Assembly (NCBI GenBank): GCA_002428445.1
Contig: DIWJ01000043.1
Location: 64,563-128,562 of the forward strand
Source of the DNA: Syntrophaceae bacterium UBA6109
Lineage (GTDB): Bacteria; Desulfobacterota; Syntrophia; Syntrophales; UBA6109
Length of the DNA: 64,000 nucleotides
Reading direction: 5' to 3'
Shown: positions 35,190-43,269 of the stretch, in pieces
Numbering within the stretch: the first letter of the stretch is position 1
Layout of the letters: every line of letters begins with the position of its first letter
Program-made: the position numbers and the translations under genes
Notes under the pieces: model-generated
The model's database searches: none
Told to the model about the DNA's origin: nothing
What the model saw: the letters and a program-made list of their open reading frames with translations, nothing else

Positions 35190-36365
35190 TCAAGCCTCAG
35201 CCGATGGAAGGGTCTGCTGAGGCGCACCCAGCATGAAATCCCCGCGTTCGATCCACTCCTTGAGAGCGTTGGCGATCTCCCGCGCTTTGAAATAACTCGA
35301 GAGCGGCGCCGTGGTGATCTTCCGTCCGTTCAGCGCAATCGCGCCGCTCCGGAGTTCCTTGTAGCTGACCTCCCCCAGGGTCTTTCCCGTGCCCTTCGGG
35401 TAATCCATGCTGTAATCATGGACCTGCGTGTAGATGTTTTCATCGCGGACGGCCGTAAAACGCGCCATCTCTTCACTCAGGATCGGAATGGGAATGCCGA
35501 TGCCGACATACAGGGAAACGCCGTAACCAAGGATGCTGGCCCCGACAAGCCACTCCGGACTCATCTGTTTCAGATTGCCGATGGTCGCGATCGTGCCCGC
35601 TCCTTCGCGCGGAACACCGTCTGTCCCGCGGGCGGCGTTCGGCGCATGCTGCGTCCCCGGCCAGGCGACGAACCCTTGCGCTCCGCCCAGAAAGATTCGC
35701 GTACCGATTCCGACCGTTCGATAATAGGGATCGTTGAACAGCGGGCTCAATTGCCCGGCGGTGGCGTAATTCGCATTGGCCATGCGCGGCCGCAAGACCC
35801 CCATGTAGGTGTAAATGGTCTTGTCGGACACGTTGACGGCGCAGTTGTAGTTTTGGTAGGCATTGCGGGGGTTGAAAAGGATGGCATCCCGGAGATCGTG
35901 GAGGGTGATGTTCTTCTCATATTTCCGGGCGGGGTAGCAGTCGGTCCCGTACCCTTCCGCACGCAGCCGGATCACGTTGCCCGCCACCAGATCTTCGATG
36001 ACATGACCGCCGCCGTAGTTGAATTCACCCGGATAGACGCTGTTCAGAGGATCTCCCTCGACGACTTCGGTCGCTCCGAGAAAGCAGTCAACGGCGGCAA
36101 TCCCCCCGTAGGCAGGCACATCGTTCAACCAGACCTTCGACGCGCGTATTTTCGGCGCGGTATGGCCGAAATTCAGGAAGGCCCCGGATGAGCACATCGG
36201 ACTGAACGTCCCCGTCGTTACGACGTCGATCTTGCGCGCCGCGTCAACATCGCCGTGACGCTCGACCACGTCGATCATCTCCTCTGCCGTGACCACGACG
36301 GCCTTCCCCTGCCGGATCTTTTCGTTGATCTCCTCGTAGGTCTTGTTCACCCGATGCTTTTTCAT
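35190..36365 (-). CDS. Homocysteine biosynthesis protein (HcyBio, DUF39)
   Basis: 391 residues matching the DUF39/HcyBio family, which in methanogens and anaerobic bacteria converts aspartate semialdehyde to homocysteine with sulfide, bypassing acetyl/succinyl-homoserine. Features: KTYEEINEKIRQGKAVVVTAEE at the N-terminus, TGTFSPMCSSGAFLNFGH with a conserved Cys (near 57), DCFLGATEVVEGDP, and FLGGAQGFVAWPGTQH. No C-terminal CBS or ferredoxin domain is fused and no such partner lies next to it. The ATG at 36365 follows AAGGAA; an upstream extension is unsupported. It lies 54 bp after dut. Confidence 0.85.
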   Translation of the reverse strand: MKKHRVNKTYEEINEKIRQGKAVVVTAEEMIDVVERHGDVDAARKIDVVTTGTFSPMCSSGAFLNFGHTAPKIRASKVWLNDVPAYGGIAAVDCFLGATEVVEGDPLNSVYPGEFNYGGGHVIEDLVAGNVIRLRAEGYGTDCYPARKYEKNITLHDLRDAILFNPRNAYQNYNCAVNVSDKTIYTYMGVLRPRMANANYATAGQLSPLFNDPYYRTVGIGTRIFLGGAQGFVAWPGTQHAPNAARGTDGVPREGAGTIATIGNLKQMSPEWLVGASILGYGVSLYVGIGIPIPILSEEMARFTAVRDENIYTQVHDYSMDYPKGTGKTLGEVSYKELRSGAIALNGRKITTAPLSSYFKAREIANALKEWIERGDFMLGAPQQTLPSAEA

Positions 36366-36419
36366 ACGATGGCATTCCTTCCCTTGGGATTCTGCCGCAC
36401 CCACTTCTTCCGTTCCCGC

Positions 36420-36863
36420 TCAGGTGTGGCCGAAGCCTCCGTCCCCCCGGGTTGTCGGGACCAGTTCCTCCGCCTCCAGCCAGGAAACGCGGCAGACCCG
36501 CTGTACGATCATCTGGGCGATCCGGTCGCCCCGTTTCACCGCGAAAGAATCTTCGCCGTGGTTGATCAGGATGACCGCAATCTGGCCTCGGTAATCGGCA
36601 TCGACCGTGCCCGGGGAATTGACCAGCGTGACGCCGCTGCGGATCGCCATGCCGCTTCTGGGGCGGATTTGCGCTTCATAGCCGGGAGGCAGTTCGACGG
36701 CGAATCCCGTCGGGATCTTCGCTCTTTGCCCGGGCAGGATGACGAGCTCGCCCTCCACCGCCGCACAGACGTCCATCCCCGCAGCGCCGGCCGTCATGTA
36801 ACGGGGCAGGGGGATATCCCGGCAGCTTGCGCAACGTTGAATCCGGATTGTCAGTTCCTCCAT
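36420..36863 (-). CDS. dut: Deoxyuridine 5'-triphosphate nucleotidohydrolase (dUTPase)
   Basis: Hydrolyses dUTP to dUMP and pyrophosphate, keeping uracil out of DNA. Trimeric-type dUTPase of 147 residues with all five motifs: AGMDVCA, PRSGMAIRSG, NSPGTVDADYRG, RGDRIAQMIV and TTRGDGGFGHT. The ATG at 36863 (MEELTIRIQ) gives the usual family length; the open frame extends upstream only as a shadow of the M16 peptidase gene. It is 19 bp downstream of that gene. Confidence 0.95.
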   Translation of the reverse strand: MEELTIRIQRCASCRDIPLPRYMTAGAAGMDVCAAVEGELVILPGQRAKIPTGFAVELPPGYEAQIRPRSGMAIRSGVTLVNSPGTVDADYRGQIAVILINHGEDSFAVKRGDRIAQMIVQRVCRVSWLEAEELVPTTRGDGGFGHT

Positions 36864-36882
36864 GCCGGTACCTGCGTCCACA

Positions 36883-38127
36883 TCAGGGAAGTTTGACGTC
36901 CCCTTCGGAAATCGGCCCTGTGACGGCCAGCGACAACAGCCGGGGGTCGAACATCTCTTCCGCGAGACACCGGACATCCTCGGCGGATACCGCGTCGATC
37001 TGGGCGATAACCTCCTCGACAGGCACGGGCCGACCGAAGTGGATCTCATTGCGGGCAAGGCGGCTCATCCGATTGTCCGTGCTCTCCATGCTCAGAAGAT
37101 AATTGCCCTTCAACGACTCCTTGGCTCGCGCCAATTCTTCTTCCGACAGGTTTTCGCCGGCCATGCGCCGCAGGGCAGCCACGACAAGTTCAATGACTTC
37201 AGCGAAATCCCCCTTGTCGACGCCCGCGTAAATGCCGATTAAACCGGTATCCGCATAAGAATTGAGATAGGAATAAATGGAATAGGCGAGCCCGCGTTTC
37301 TCCCGAATCTCCTGAAAGAGCACCGAGCTCATGTTTCCGCCCAGTGCGGCGTTCAGAACAAATCCCGGAAATCTCCTGGGGTTCACGGAAGAAGGCGCGG
37401 TCGAACCGAGCACTAGGTGGACCTGCTCGAGGTCTTTTTCCCAGACCGCAACCGTTCTCTGCGGGCGGGGCTCGCCAAAGGCATTGTCTTTTGCCCCGCC
37501 CTCCCGGCCGGCAAAGGAATCCGCCAGCAATTTCACCAGCGGGTCATGATCCAGACACCCTGCAGCGGTGATGATCAGTCCGTCGCCCCCATAGCGCGCG
37601 CGAAAGAAGCGCACGATGGAATCCCGCCGGAAATTTTCCACGATCTCAGCCGTCCCAAGAACGGGACGCCCGAGGGGATGTCCGCTCCAGTAATGTCCTT
37701 CGAACAGGTCGTGGATATACTCCCCCGGCGAATCCTCCAGCATGCGGATTTCCTGGAGGACCACCAGCTTCTCCTTCCGGATCTCTTCAGCGTCAAACAG
37801 GGAGCGGTTGAAGATATCGGCCAGAAGATCAATCGATAATGCCAGGTGGTAGTCGGGGATTTTCAGGTAGAACGAAGTCCATTCCTTGCCGGTGACGGCA
37901 TTCATGAGACCGCCGACGGAATCGATGAGGGACGCAATCTCGAAGGAAGTTCGCGATTGCGTCCCCTTGAAAAGCATGTGCTCGATGAAATGGGCCATCC
38001 CGTTCGCTTCCGGCGTCTCGTAACGGGAACCGCTTCGGACCCATGCCCCGATGGAAATCGACCTGACATGCGGGATCCGTTCGGAGAGAATCCGGACGCC
38101 GTTGTCGAGAACGGTCTTATGATACAT
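36883..38127 (-). CDS. M16-family zinc metallopeptidase
   Basis: Processing-peptidase-type protein of 414 residues. The inverted zinc motif HFIEHMLFKGT provides His-x-x-Glu-His, and the downstream Glu lies in the segment LLADIFNRSLFDAEEIRKEK. The C-terminal M16 domain has RGLAYSIYSYLNSYADTG. It starts inside the last codons of pnp (11-bp overlap), the arrangement seen in many bacteria (pnp followed by an M16 peptidase such as YmxG/MlpA). No signal peptide is evident, so it is probably cytosolic. Confidence 0.92.
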   Translation of the reverse strand: MYHKTVLDNGVRILSERIPHVRSISIGAWVRSGSRYETPEANGMAHFIEHMLFKGTQSRTSFEIASLIDSVGGLMNAVTGKEWTSFYLKIPDYHLALSIDLLADIFNRSLFDAEEIRKEKLVVLQEIRMLEDSPGEYIHDLFEGHYWSGHPLGRPVLGTAEIVENFRRDSIVRFFRARYGGDGLIITAAGCLDHDPLVKLLADSFAGREGGAKDNAFGEPRPQRTVAVWEKDLEQVHLVLGSTAPSSVNPRRFPGFVLNAALGGNMSSVLFQEIREKRGLAYSIYSYLNSYADTGLIGIYAGVDKGDFAEVIELVVAALRRMAGENLSEEELARAKESLKGNYLLSMESTDNRMSRLARNEIHFGRPVPVEEVIAQIDAVSAEDVRCLAEEMFDPRLLSLAVTGPISEGDVKLP

Positions 38128-40237
38128 CGGCCCCTAATGCATCCTTCCTGCTCAGGCGGATCTTTCCCTGCTTGTCGATCTCGATCACCTTGACGAGGAT
38201 CTCATCTCCCTCGTTGACGATGTCGGTCACCTTCTTGACGCGCTCCTTGTCCAGCTGGGAGATGTGAACCAAGCCCTCCGTCCCCGGCAGAATCTCGACA
38301 AAGGCCCCGAAGTCGACCACCTTCTTCACGGTGCCGCGATAGATCTTTCCGATTTCCGCATCCTCGGTCAGCCACTTGACCATCTGGACGGCGCGGGCAG
38401 CCGCCTCGGCATCGCTGGAGGCGATGGTTACAGTGCCGTCGTCCTCGACGTCGATGGTAACGCCTGTTTCACTGATGATCTGGCGGATATTCTTGCCGCC
38501 GCTGCCGATCACGTCCCTCACCCGGTCCGGTCTCACCTTGACCTGGGTAATGCGCGGCGCAAACAAAGAGATGTCCGGTCTCGGCTGCGCCAATGTCTCC
38601 TTGATCTTATCGATGATGAAGACCCTGCCGTCCCGAGCCTGTGCAAGGGCTTTTCTCAGAATCTCCATCGTGACGCCGTCGATTTTGATATCCATCTGCA
38701 TGGCTGTAACGCCGCGCTTGGTTCCGCAAACCTTGAAATCCATGTCCCCGGCATGGTCTTCATCCCCAAGAATATCGGACAGGATGACCACATCGTCCCC
38801 TTCCTTGAGCAGCCCCATGGCGATCCCCGCGACCACATCCTTCACGGGCACACCGCCGTCCATCAGGCAGAGGATCCCGCCGCACACGGTCGCCATCGAA
38901 GAGGAACCGTTCGAGGACAGGATCTCCGAGACGATCCGGATCGTATAGGGGAAGGTTTCCTGGGACGGCAGGACCGGCAGGAGCGCCTTCCTCGCGAGGT
39001 TGCCGTGACCGATCTCTCTACGGCCCGGGCTCCGCAACGGTTTCGCCTCCCCAACGCAGAAGGGCGGGAAGTTGTAGTGCAGAAGGAACGAACGCATCTC
39101 TTCGCCGGCAACGTAATCCAGCCGCTGCTCGTCTGAAGACGTTCCAAGCGTCAACGCTGCCAGGGCCTGGGTCTCGCCGCGGGTGAAGAGCGCGGACCCG
39201 TGAGCGCGCGGCAGGATCCCGGCTTCGGAACTGATCGGCCGTATGTCGCTGAAGGCGCGGCCGTCGATTCTCCTTTTTTCGCGGAAGATCATTTCTCTCA
39301 GTACGCGGCGTTCCGCTGCTTCCACTGCATTTGCCGCCGCTGCCTTCTTCAGGGAATCGTCGCCGGACACGTCCCGGATAACCTCGGCGCGGATCTCATC
39401 GAGTCTTGAATAGCGCTCCTGCTTTTTCGGCAACCGGTAAGCTTCGCGAAGCGGCGGCAGCGCCTTTTCCTCCACAGCCGCCTTTACGGCATCGTCCACG
39501 GTGAACGCGCTGAAGTTTCTCTTCTCTCGTCCGATCTCCGCGCGCATCCGGTCCTGCAGCTCGATCACCGGCCGGAGGGCTTCCAGACCGAAGGCGATCG
39601 CATCCACCAGGACATCGTCCTCCACTTCCCCGGCCTCGCCTTCGAGCATGACCAAGTTCACATCATAAGCCTTTCCGCCGGTGCCGGGCTCCACCTTGCG
39701 GCCGGTGACATAAAGATTCAAGTCGCTTTTTCCCAGAAGATCGGCGGGAGGATTGCAGACAAAATTTCCCTCAACACGCCCGACCCGAACCCCCGCGATC
39801 GGCCCCTTGAAGGGGATGTCCGAGATCACCAGGGCGGCGGATGCGCCCAGCATGGCAGCGATACTGGAGTCGTTTTGTGTATCGACGGAAAGCACCGTGG
39901 CGACGATCTGGGTCTCCAGCGTGTACCCCTTGGGAAACAGCGGACGGATGGATCGATCGATCAGCCGCGACGTGAGGATCTCCCGTTCGTTGGGGCGCCC
40001 CTCTCTCTTGAAGAAACCGCCGGGGATCTTTCCGGCGGCGAAGGTCTTCTCCTCATAGTCCACGGTGAGGGGCATGAAATCGATCCCCTCCCTGCCGCTG
40101 TGGAGCGATACGGCCGTCACCAGGACGACAGTGTCTCCATAAGCGACCCACATGGCGCCATCAGCCTGTCCGGCCACATAATGGGCCTTCAACGTAATGG
40201 GCCTTCCTGCAAAATCAATGCTATACGATGTACTCAT
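38117..40237 (-). CDS. pnp: Polyribonucleotide nucleotidyltransferase (PNPase)
   Basis: Phosphorolytic 3'-5' exoribonuclease of 706 residues. Two RNase PH domains with an alpha-helical linker (KKQERYSRLDEIRAEV region), catalytic Asp residues in EDHAGDMDFKVCGTKRG, then a KH domain (IGSGGKNIRQIISETG) and an S1 domain (GTVKKVVDFGAFVEIL). All parts are intact. A long palindrome just upstream suggests RNase III-type autoregulation as in E. coli. It follows rpsO. Confidence 0.98.
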   Translation of the reverse strand: MSTSYSIDFAGRPITLKAHYVAGQADGAMWVAYGDTVVLVTAVSLHSGREGIDFMPLTVDYEEKTFAAGKIPGGFFKREGRPNEREILTSRLIDRSIRPLFPKGYTLETQIVATVLSVDTQNDSSIAAMLGASAALVISDIPFKGPIAGVRVGRVEGNFVCNPPADLLGKSDLNLYVTGRKVEPGTGGKAYDVNLVMLEGEAGEVEDDVLVDAIAFGLEALRPVIELQDRMRAEIGREKRNFSAFTVDDAVKAAVEEKALPPLREAYRLPKKQERYSRLDEIRAEVIRDVSGDDSLKKAAAANAVEAAERRVLREMIFREKRRIDGRAFSDIRPISSEAGILPRAHGSALFTRGETQALAALTLGTSSDEQRLDYVAGEEMRSFLLHYNFPPFCVGEAKPLRSPGRREIGHGNLARKALLPVLPSQETFPYTIRIVSEILSSNGSSSMATVCGGILCLMDGGVPVKDVVAGIAMGLLKEGDDVVILSDILGDEDHAGDMDFKVCGTKRGVTAMQMDIKIDGVTMEILRKALAQARDGRVFIIDKIKETLAQPRPDISLFAPRITQVKVRPDRVRDVIGSGGKNIRQIISETGVTIDVEDDGTVTIASSDAEAAARAVQMVKWLTEDAEIGKIYRGTVKKVVDFGAFVEILPGTEGLVHISQLDKERVKKVTDIVNEGDEILVKVIEIDKQGKIRLSRKDALGADVS

Positions 40238-40264
40238 GAATATTCCTTTCCTTGATCAGATGAA

Positions 40265-40296
40265 GCGTCCCGCCGCCGACGTCGGCGGCGGGACGC
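40265..40296 (-). promoter_or_regulatory. Perfect 32-nt palindrome in the rpsO-pnp leader
   Basis: GCGTCCCGCCGCCGAC (40265-40280) is followed directly by its exact reverse complement (40281-40296). On the minus strand it lies 22 bp after the rpsO stop and 27 bp before the pnp ATG. There is no T-run, so it is more likely an RNA processing hairpin (compare the RNase III-cut pnp leader of E. coli) than a terminator. Confidence 0.8.
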
Positions 40297-40318
40297 GTGC
40301 CTGACGGACCGATTTTGT

Positions 40319-40585
40319 CTATTTTCTGAGACCCAGGCGAGCAATCACGCTCTTGTAACGGTCCACGTCCTTGTTTTTCAGATAATCCAGCAGGCGCCGT
40401 CTGTGGCCGACCAGTTTCAGCAGGCCGCGCCGCGAATGATGATCCTTCTTGTGGGCCTTGAAATGCTCCGTCAGGTATTCGATTCTCGCACTGAGCAGGG
40501 CAATCTGGACTTCCGGCGATCCCGTATCTTTTTCGTGCGCCTGATAACTTGAAATAATCCCTTTTCTCTTCTCAGAATCTAACAC
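40319..40585 (-). CDS. rpsO: 30S ribosomal protein S15
   Basis: Primary 16S rRNA-binding protein of 88 residues, typical throughout: [37 protein letters not shown] and [20 protein letters not shown]. It starts at a GTG (40585) preceded by GGAGG. Placed between truB and pnp, the order found in many proteobacteria. Confidence 0.97.
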   Translation of the reverse strand: MLDSEKRKGIISSYQAHEKDTGSPEVQIALLSARIEYLTEHFKAHKKDHHSRRGLLKLVGHRRRLLDYLKNKDVDRYKSVIARLGLRK

Positions 40586-40657
40586 GGTCTTCTTTCCTCC
40601 CTACGTAGAATCTTTGGGTTGCTTCCCGAGGAATCGACTGACCATCCAGTCCCTCGC

Positions 40658-41596
40658 TCAGTTTTCATTGAATACCCGCAGGATCTCGACGACCTGGCGG
40701 GTCTCGTCCATGGACAACAACTGTTCAGAGGAAGCCAGCATTTTCCCAATGGCGATCAGGCGCTTGTCCAGTGTGACGAACATTACCACATCTCCTGCTG
40801 CAAGAAAAGGAAGATGATAGCGGCCGAGCATGCCGACCGTCGGATGCCGGCCGTCGCGCGCCTTCTTCTCATCCTCAGGAGAAACCTGTATCCGAGCCAG
40901 ATCCGGCAGTGCATCCACCATGGAGATAACGGCTGCACCCCATCCGTCCTGTCGGCCCACTTCGCCCACGGTGTTCATGGAGAGGGCCCGGGTTTCATCA
41001 AAATTTCCGCTGCGCGTTCTTCTCAGTTCCGCGAGGCATCCCCCGCACCCCAGGAGACGGCCCGCATCCGCGCACAGAGAACGGACGTAGGTCCCCTTGG
41101 AACAGCGGACCTTGAACGCCACACGCGGAAGATCGAAGCGTTCGATTTCCAGCGATGCGATTTCGACGATCCGAGGCTCCGGTTCGACCGCAATGCCCTT
41201 TCTCGTCCACGCATAGAGAGGCTTGCCGCGGACCTTGACCGCCGAGATCAGGGGCGGCGTCTGAACCAGTCTTCCGACGAAACCTCCCAGCACTTCGGCA
41301 ATATCCGCCTCGCCGACCCGCGGCTCGACCCGGGCCGTGACCTTGCCTTCCGTGTCCAGCGTGTCCGTCTCGACGCCTAGGAGCAGCGTGGCGCGATACT
41401 CTTTCCAGTCGAGAGAGAAGAACTGCACGAGTTTCGTCGCCTCGTTCAGGCAGACGGGAAGAACTCCCGTGGCGAGCGGATCCAGCGTACCCGTATGTCC
41501 GGCCTTGGAAACCCCGAGGGCCTTCCGGACTTCTGTCACCGTCTGATGGGAGGTTCTGCCGGCCGGCTTGTCGACCACCACCACGCCGCTGGTCAT
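40658..41596 (-). CDS. truB: tRNA pseudouridine(55) synthase
   Basis: Makes pseudouridine 55 in the T-loop of tRNAs. 312 residues: GVVVVDKPAGRTSH at the N-terminus, AGHTGTLDPLATGVLPVCL with the catalytic Asp, RATLLLGVETDTLD, and RCSKGTYVRSLCADAGRLLG. The C-terminal PUA-like region is present. The start overlaps the nrnA stop by 4 bp (ATGA). Confidence 0.96.
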   Translation of the reverse strand: MTSGVVVVDKPAGRTSHQTVTEVRKALGVSKAGHTGTLDPLATGVLPVCLNEATKLVQFFSLDWKEYRATLLLGVETDTLDTEGKVTARVEPRVGEADIAEVLGGFVGRLVQTPPLISAVKVRGKPLYAWTRKGIAVEPEPRIVEIASLEIERFDLPRVAFKVRCSKGTYVRSLCADAGRLLGCGGCLAELRRTRSGNFDETRALSMNTVGEVGRQDGWGAAVISMVDALPDLARIQVSPEDEKKARDGRHPTVGMLGRYHLPFLAAGDVVMFVTLDKRLIAIGKMLASSEQLLSMDETRQVVEILRVFNEN

Positions 41597-42546
41597 GGCC
41601 TGCCCTCCCGGATGACTTCCAGCACGCTCTTCCGCACCGTCTCCAGATCACCTTCGATCCTGCAGGCCGCGGCATTGATATGGCCGCCGCCCTTGAAGGC
41701 CGCCGCCACCCGCTCTACATTAAACGATCCCTTGGAACGCAGACTGACCTTAAAAAGGTTCGGGGACAGTTCGCTGAACAGGATGGAGACCACCACGCCC
41801 TTCACCGAGCGGGGCAGATCCACGAAGTTTTCGGTCATCTCCGGCACGGCGCCTGCAGCGGCCAGGGCATCCAATGTTACGACCAGGGAGCCGACCTTCC
41901 CGCCAAGATCAAAGGAGAGGCTCTTCAGGACGATGCCCAGGAGCAGAAATCTTTCCGCAGGATAGCTTTCGTAGACATTCTCCGAAATCGTCTGGGGTGA
42001 AGCCCCGCGGCTCACCAGGACAGACGCCGCCCGCAGACTCTCCGTTCTGGTATTTCCGTAACGGAATCCGCCGGTGTCGGTAAGAACGGCCGTATATAGA
42101 CAATTGGCCGTTTCAGGGCTCAACTCGAACCCTCCGCGCTCCGCCAGCCGGAAGATCAATTCACCCGTAGAGCTTGCATCCGGTTCGATCCACATCCGCT
42201 CGCAGAAGCCTCCATTGGACACATGATGGTCGATGTTCACCAGACAGGGAATCGATCCGATCCGCCGCGACTCCTTGCCGACCCGATCCAGTTCGCTGCA
42301 GTCCAATATGACAGCCGCTTCGTACTGAGTGACCGGCGGAAGGACATTCAGGATTTCGTCGGCCCCGGGAAGAAAGCGATAGTTGGCCGGCGTCGGATCC
42401 TGATTATAGATATCGGCCCGTTTCCCCGATGCACGGAGAATCCGGCAAAGGGCGAGTTCGGAACCCACGGCGTCGCCGTCGAGTCGCTCATGCGACGTGA
42501 GGAGAAAGCGATCGAAACGCCGAAGCGCATCCAGCACCTCTTCCAT
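41593..42546 (-). CDS. nrnA: DHH-family oligoribonuclease / pAp phosphatase
   Basis: Degrades nano-RNA and 3'-phosphoadenosine 5'-phosphate. 317 residues: TSHERLDGDAVGSELAL carries the first Asp motif, VNIDHHVSNGGF the DHH motif, and the C-terminal DHHA1 domain ends in FKGGGHINAAACRIEG. It starts at the last base of the rbfA stop region (42546), so the genes touch; the nrnA-truB pair after rbfA is common in Gram-positive bacteria and deltaproteobacteria. Confidence 0.92.
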   Translation of the reverse strand: MEEVLDALRRFDRFLLTSHERLDGDAVGSELALCRILRASGKRADIYNQDPTPANYRFLPGADEILNVLPPVTQYEAAVILDCSELDRVGKESRRIGSIPCLVNIDHHVSNGGFCERMWIEPDASSTGELIFRLAERGGFELSPETANCLYTAVLTDTGGFRYGNTRTESLRAASVLVSRGASPQTISENVYESYPAERFLLLGIVLKSLSFDLGGKVGSLVVTLDALAAAGAVPEMTENFVDLPRSVKGVVVSILFSELSPNLFKVSLRSKGSFNVERVAAAFKGGGHINAAACRIEGDLETVRKSVLEVIREGRP

Positions 42547-42902
42547 CAGCGGTCACCTTCCTTCCGGATTTCGGCAAGGAGGCGCTCAATCCTGTCGCCC
42601 TGAACAAAGGTTTCGTCCTGCCGGAACAGGATCTCGGGGACCCTGCGGATCTGGAGACGTTTCCCGAGTTCCCACCTGACGAACCCCAGGGCGTTCTGCA
42701 GGCCTTCCACCGTCTGCGGATCAAACCCCTCCCGGCCCATCTCGACGAAGTAGATCTTCGCATTCCGCAGATCATCCGTCACCTGCACATCGGTGATCGT
42801 GACGGAGCCCACGCGCGGGTCCTTGACCTGGCGCAAGAGGATATCGGCAACTTCTTTCTTCAGTTGATCGGCCAATCGATCCTTCCTCTTAAACGTCGTC
42901 AT
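42546..42902 (-). CDS. rbfA: 30S ribosome-binding factor RbfA
   Basis: KH-like cold-shock and 16S-maturation factor of 118 residues: RLADQLKKEVADILLRQVKDPRV, VQVTDDLRNAKIYF and the conserved PEILFRQDETFVQG near the end. The ATG at 42902 has GGAAGG upstream and overlaps the YlxP gene by 14 bp. The longer in-frame extension is a shadow of ylxP. Confidence 0.95.
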   Translation of the reverse strand: MTTFKRKDRLADQLKKEVADILLRQVKDPRVGSVTITDVQVTDDLRNAKIYFVEMGREGFDPQTVEGLQNALGFVRWELGKRLQIRRVPEILFRQDETFVQGDRIERLLAEIRKEGDR

Positions 42903-43227
42903 ACTTGCCTTCCTCGTAGGACCGGGCATCCATGGTGTTTTCCATGCTGACAATCTCCACTTTTGCCCCCAGGACTTCGGCAAGATCCAGCCGTTCAATG
43001 AAATTCAGAATGTGATCCATCTTGCCGTTGATGAAGCGGCGGTCGTTCCCGACGACGGAAAAACCGATGACGGCCCTGCGGAGATGATCGTTCTGCCCCA
43101 CCTCCGCGATGGAGACATTGAAGCTGTTCTGCGTTCTCTTCAGGATGCGGCTGAGGATTCCCCTTTTCTCCTTCAGCGACCCGCATTCGGGGATTCTCAA
43201 TTCGACGATGCCCGTACCCACAACCAT
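42889..43227 (-). CDS. ylxP: YlxP/DUF503 family protein
   Basis: Small protein of 112 residues that commonly lies between infB and rbfA; a ferredoxin-like fold with a link to ribosome assembly or RbfA function. Visible signatures: LKEKRGILSRILKRTQNSFNVSIAEVGQND-type N-terminal region and FSVVGNDRRFINGKMDHI. It is 42 bp after infB and overlaps rbfA. Molecular function is not firmly established. Confidence 0.88.
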   Translation of the reverse strand: MVVGTGIVELRIPECGSLKEKRGILSRILKRTQNSFNVSIAEVGQNDHLRRAVIGFSVVGNDRRFINGKMDHILNFIERLDLAEVLGAKVEIVSMENTMDARSYEEGKYDDV

Positions 43228-43269
43228 CCAATCCCCCGCTGCATGGAGCTCGGCGGCCTTGACCCCTTC

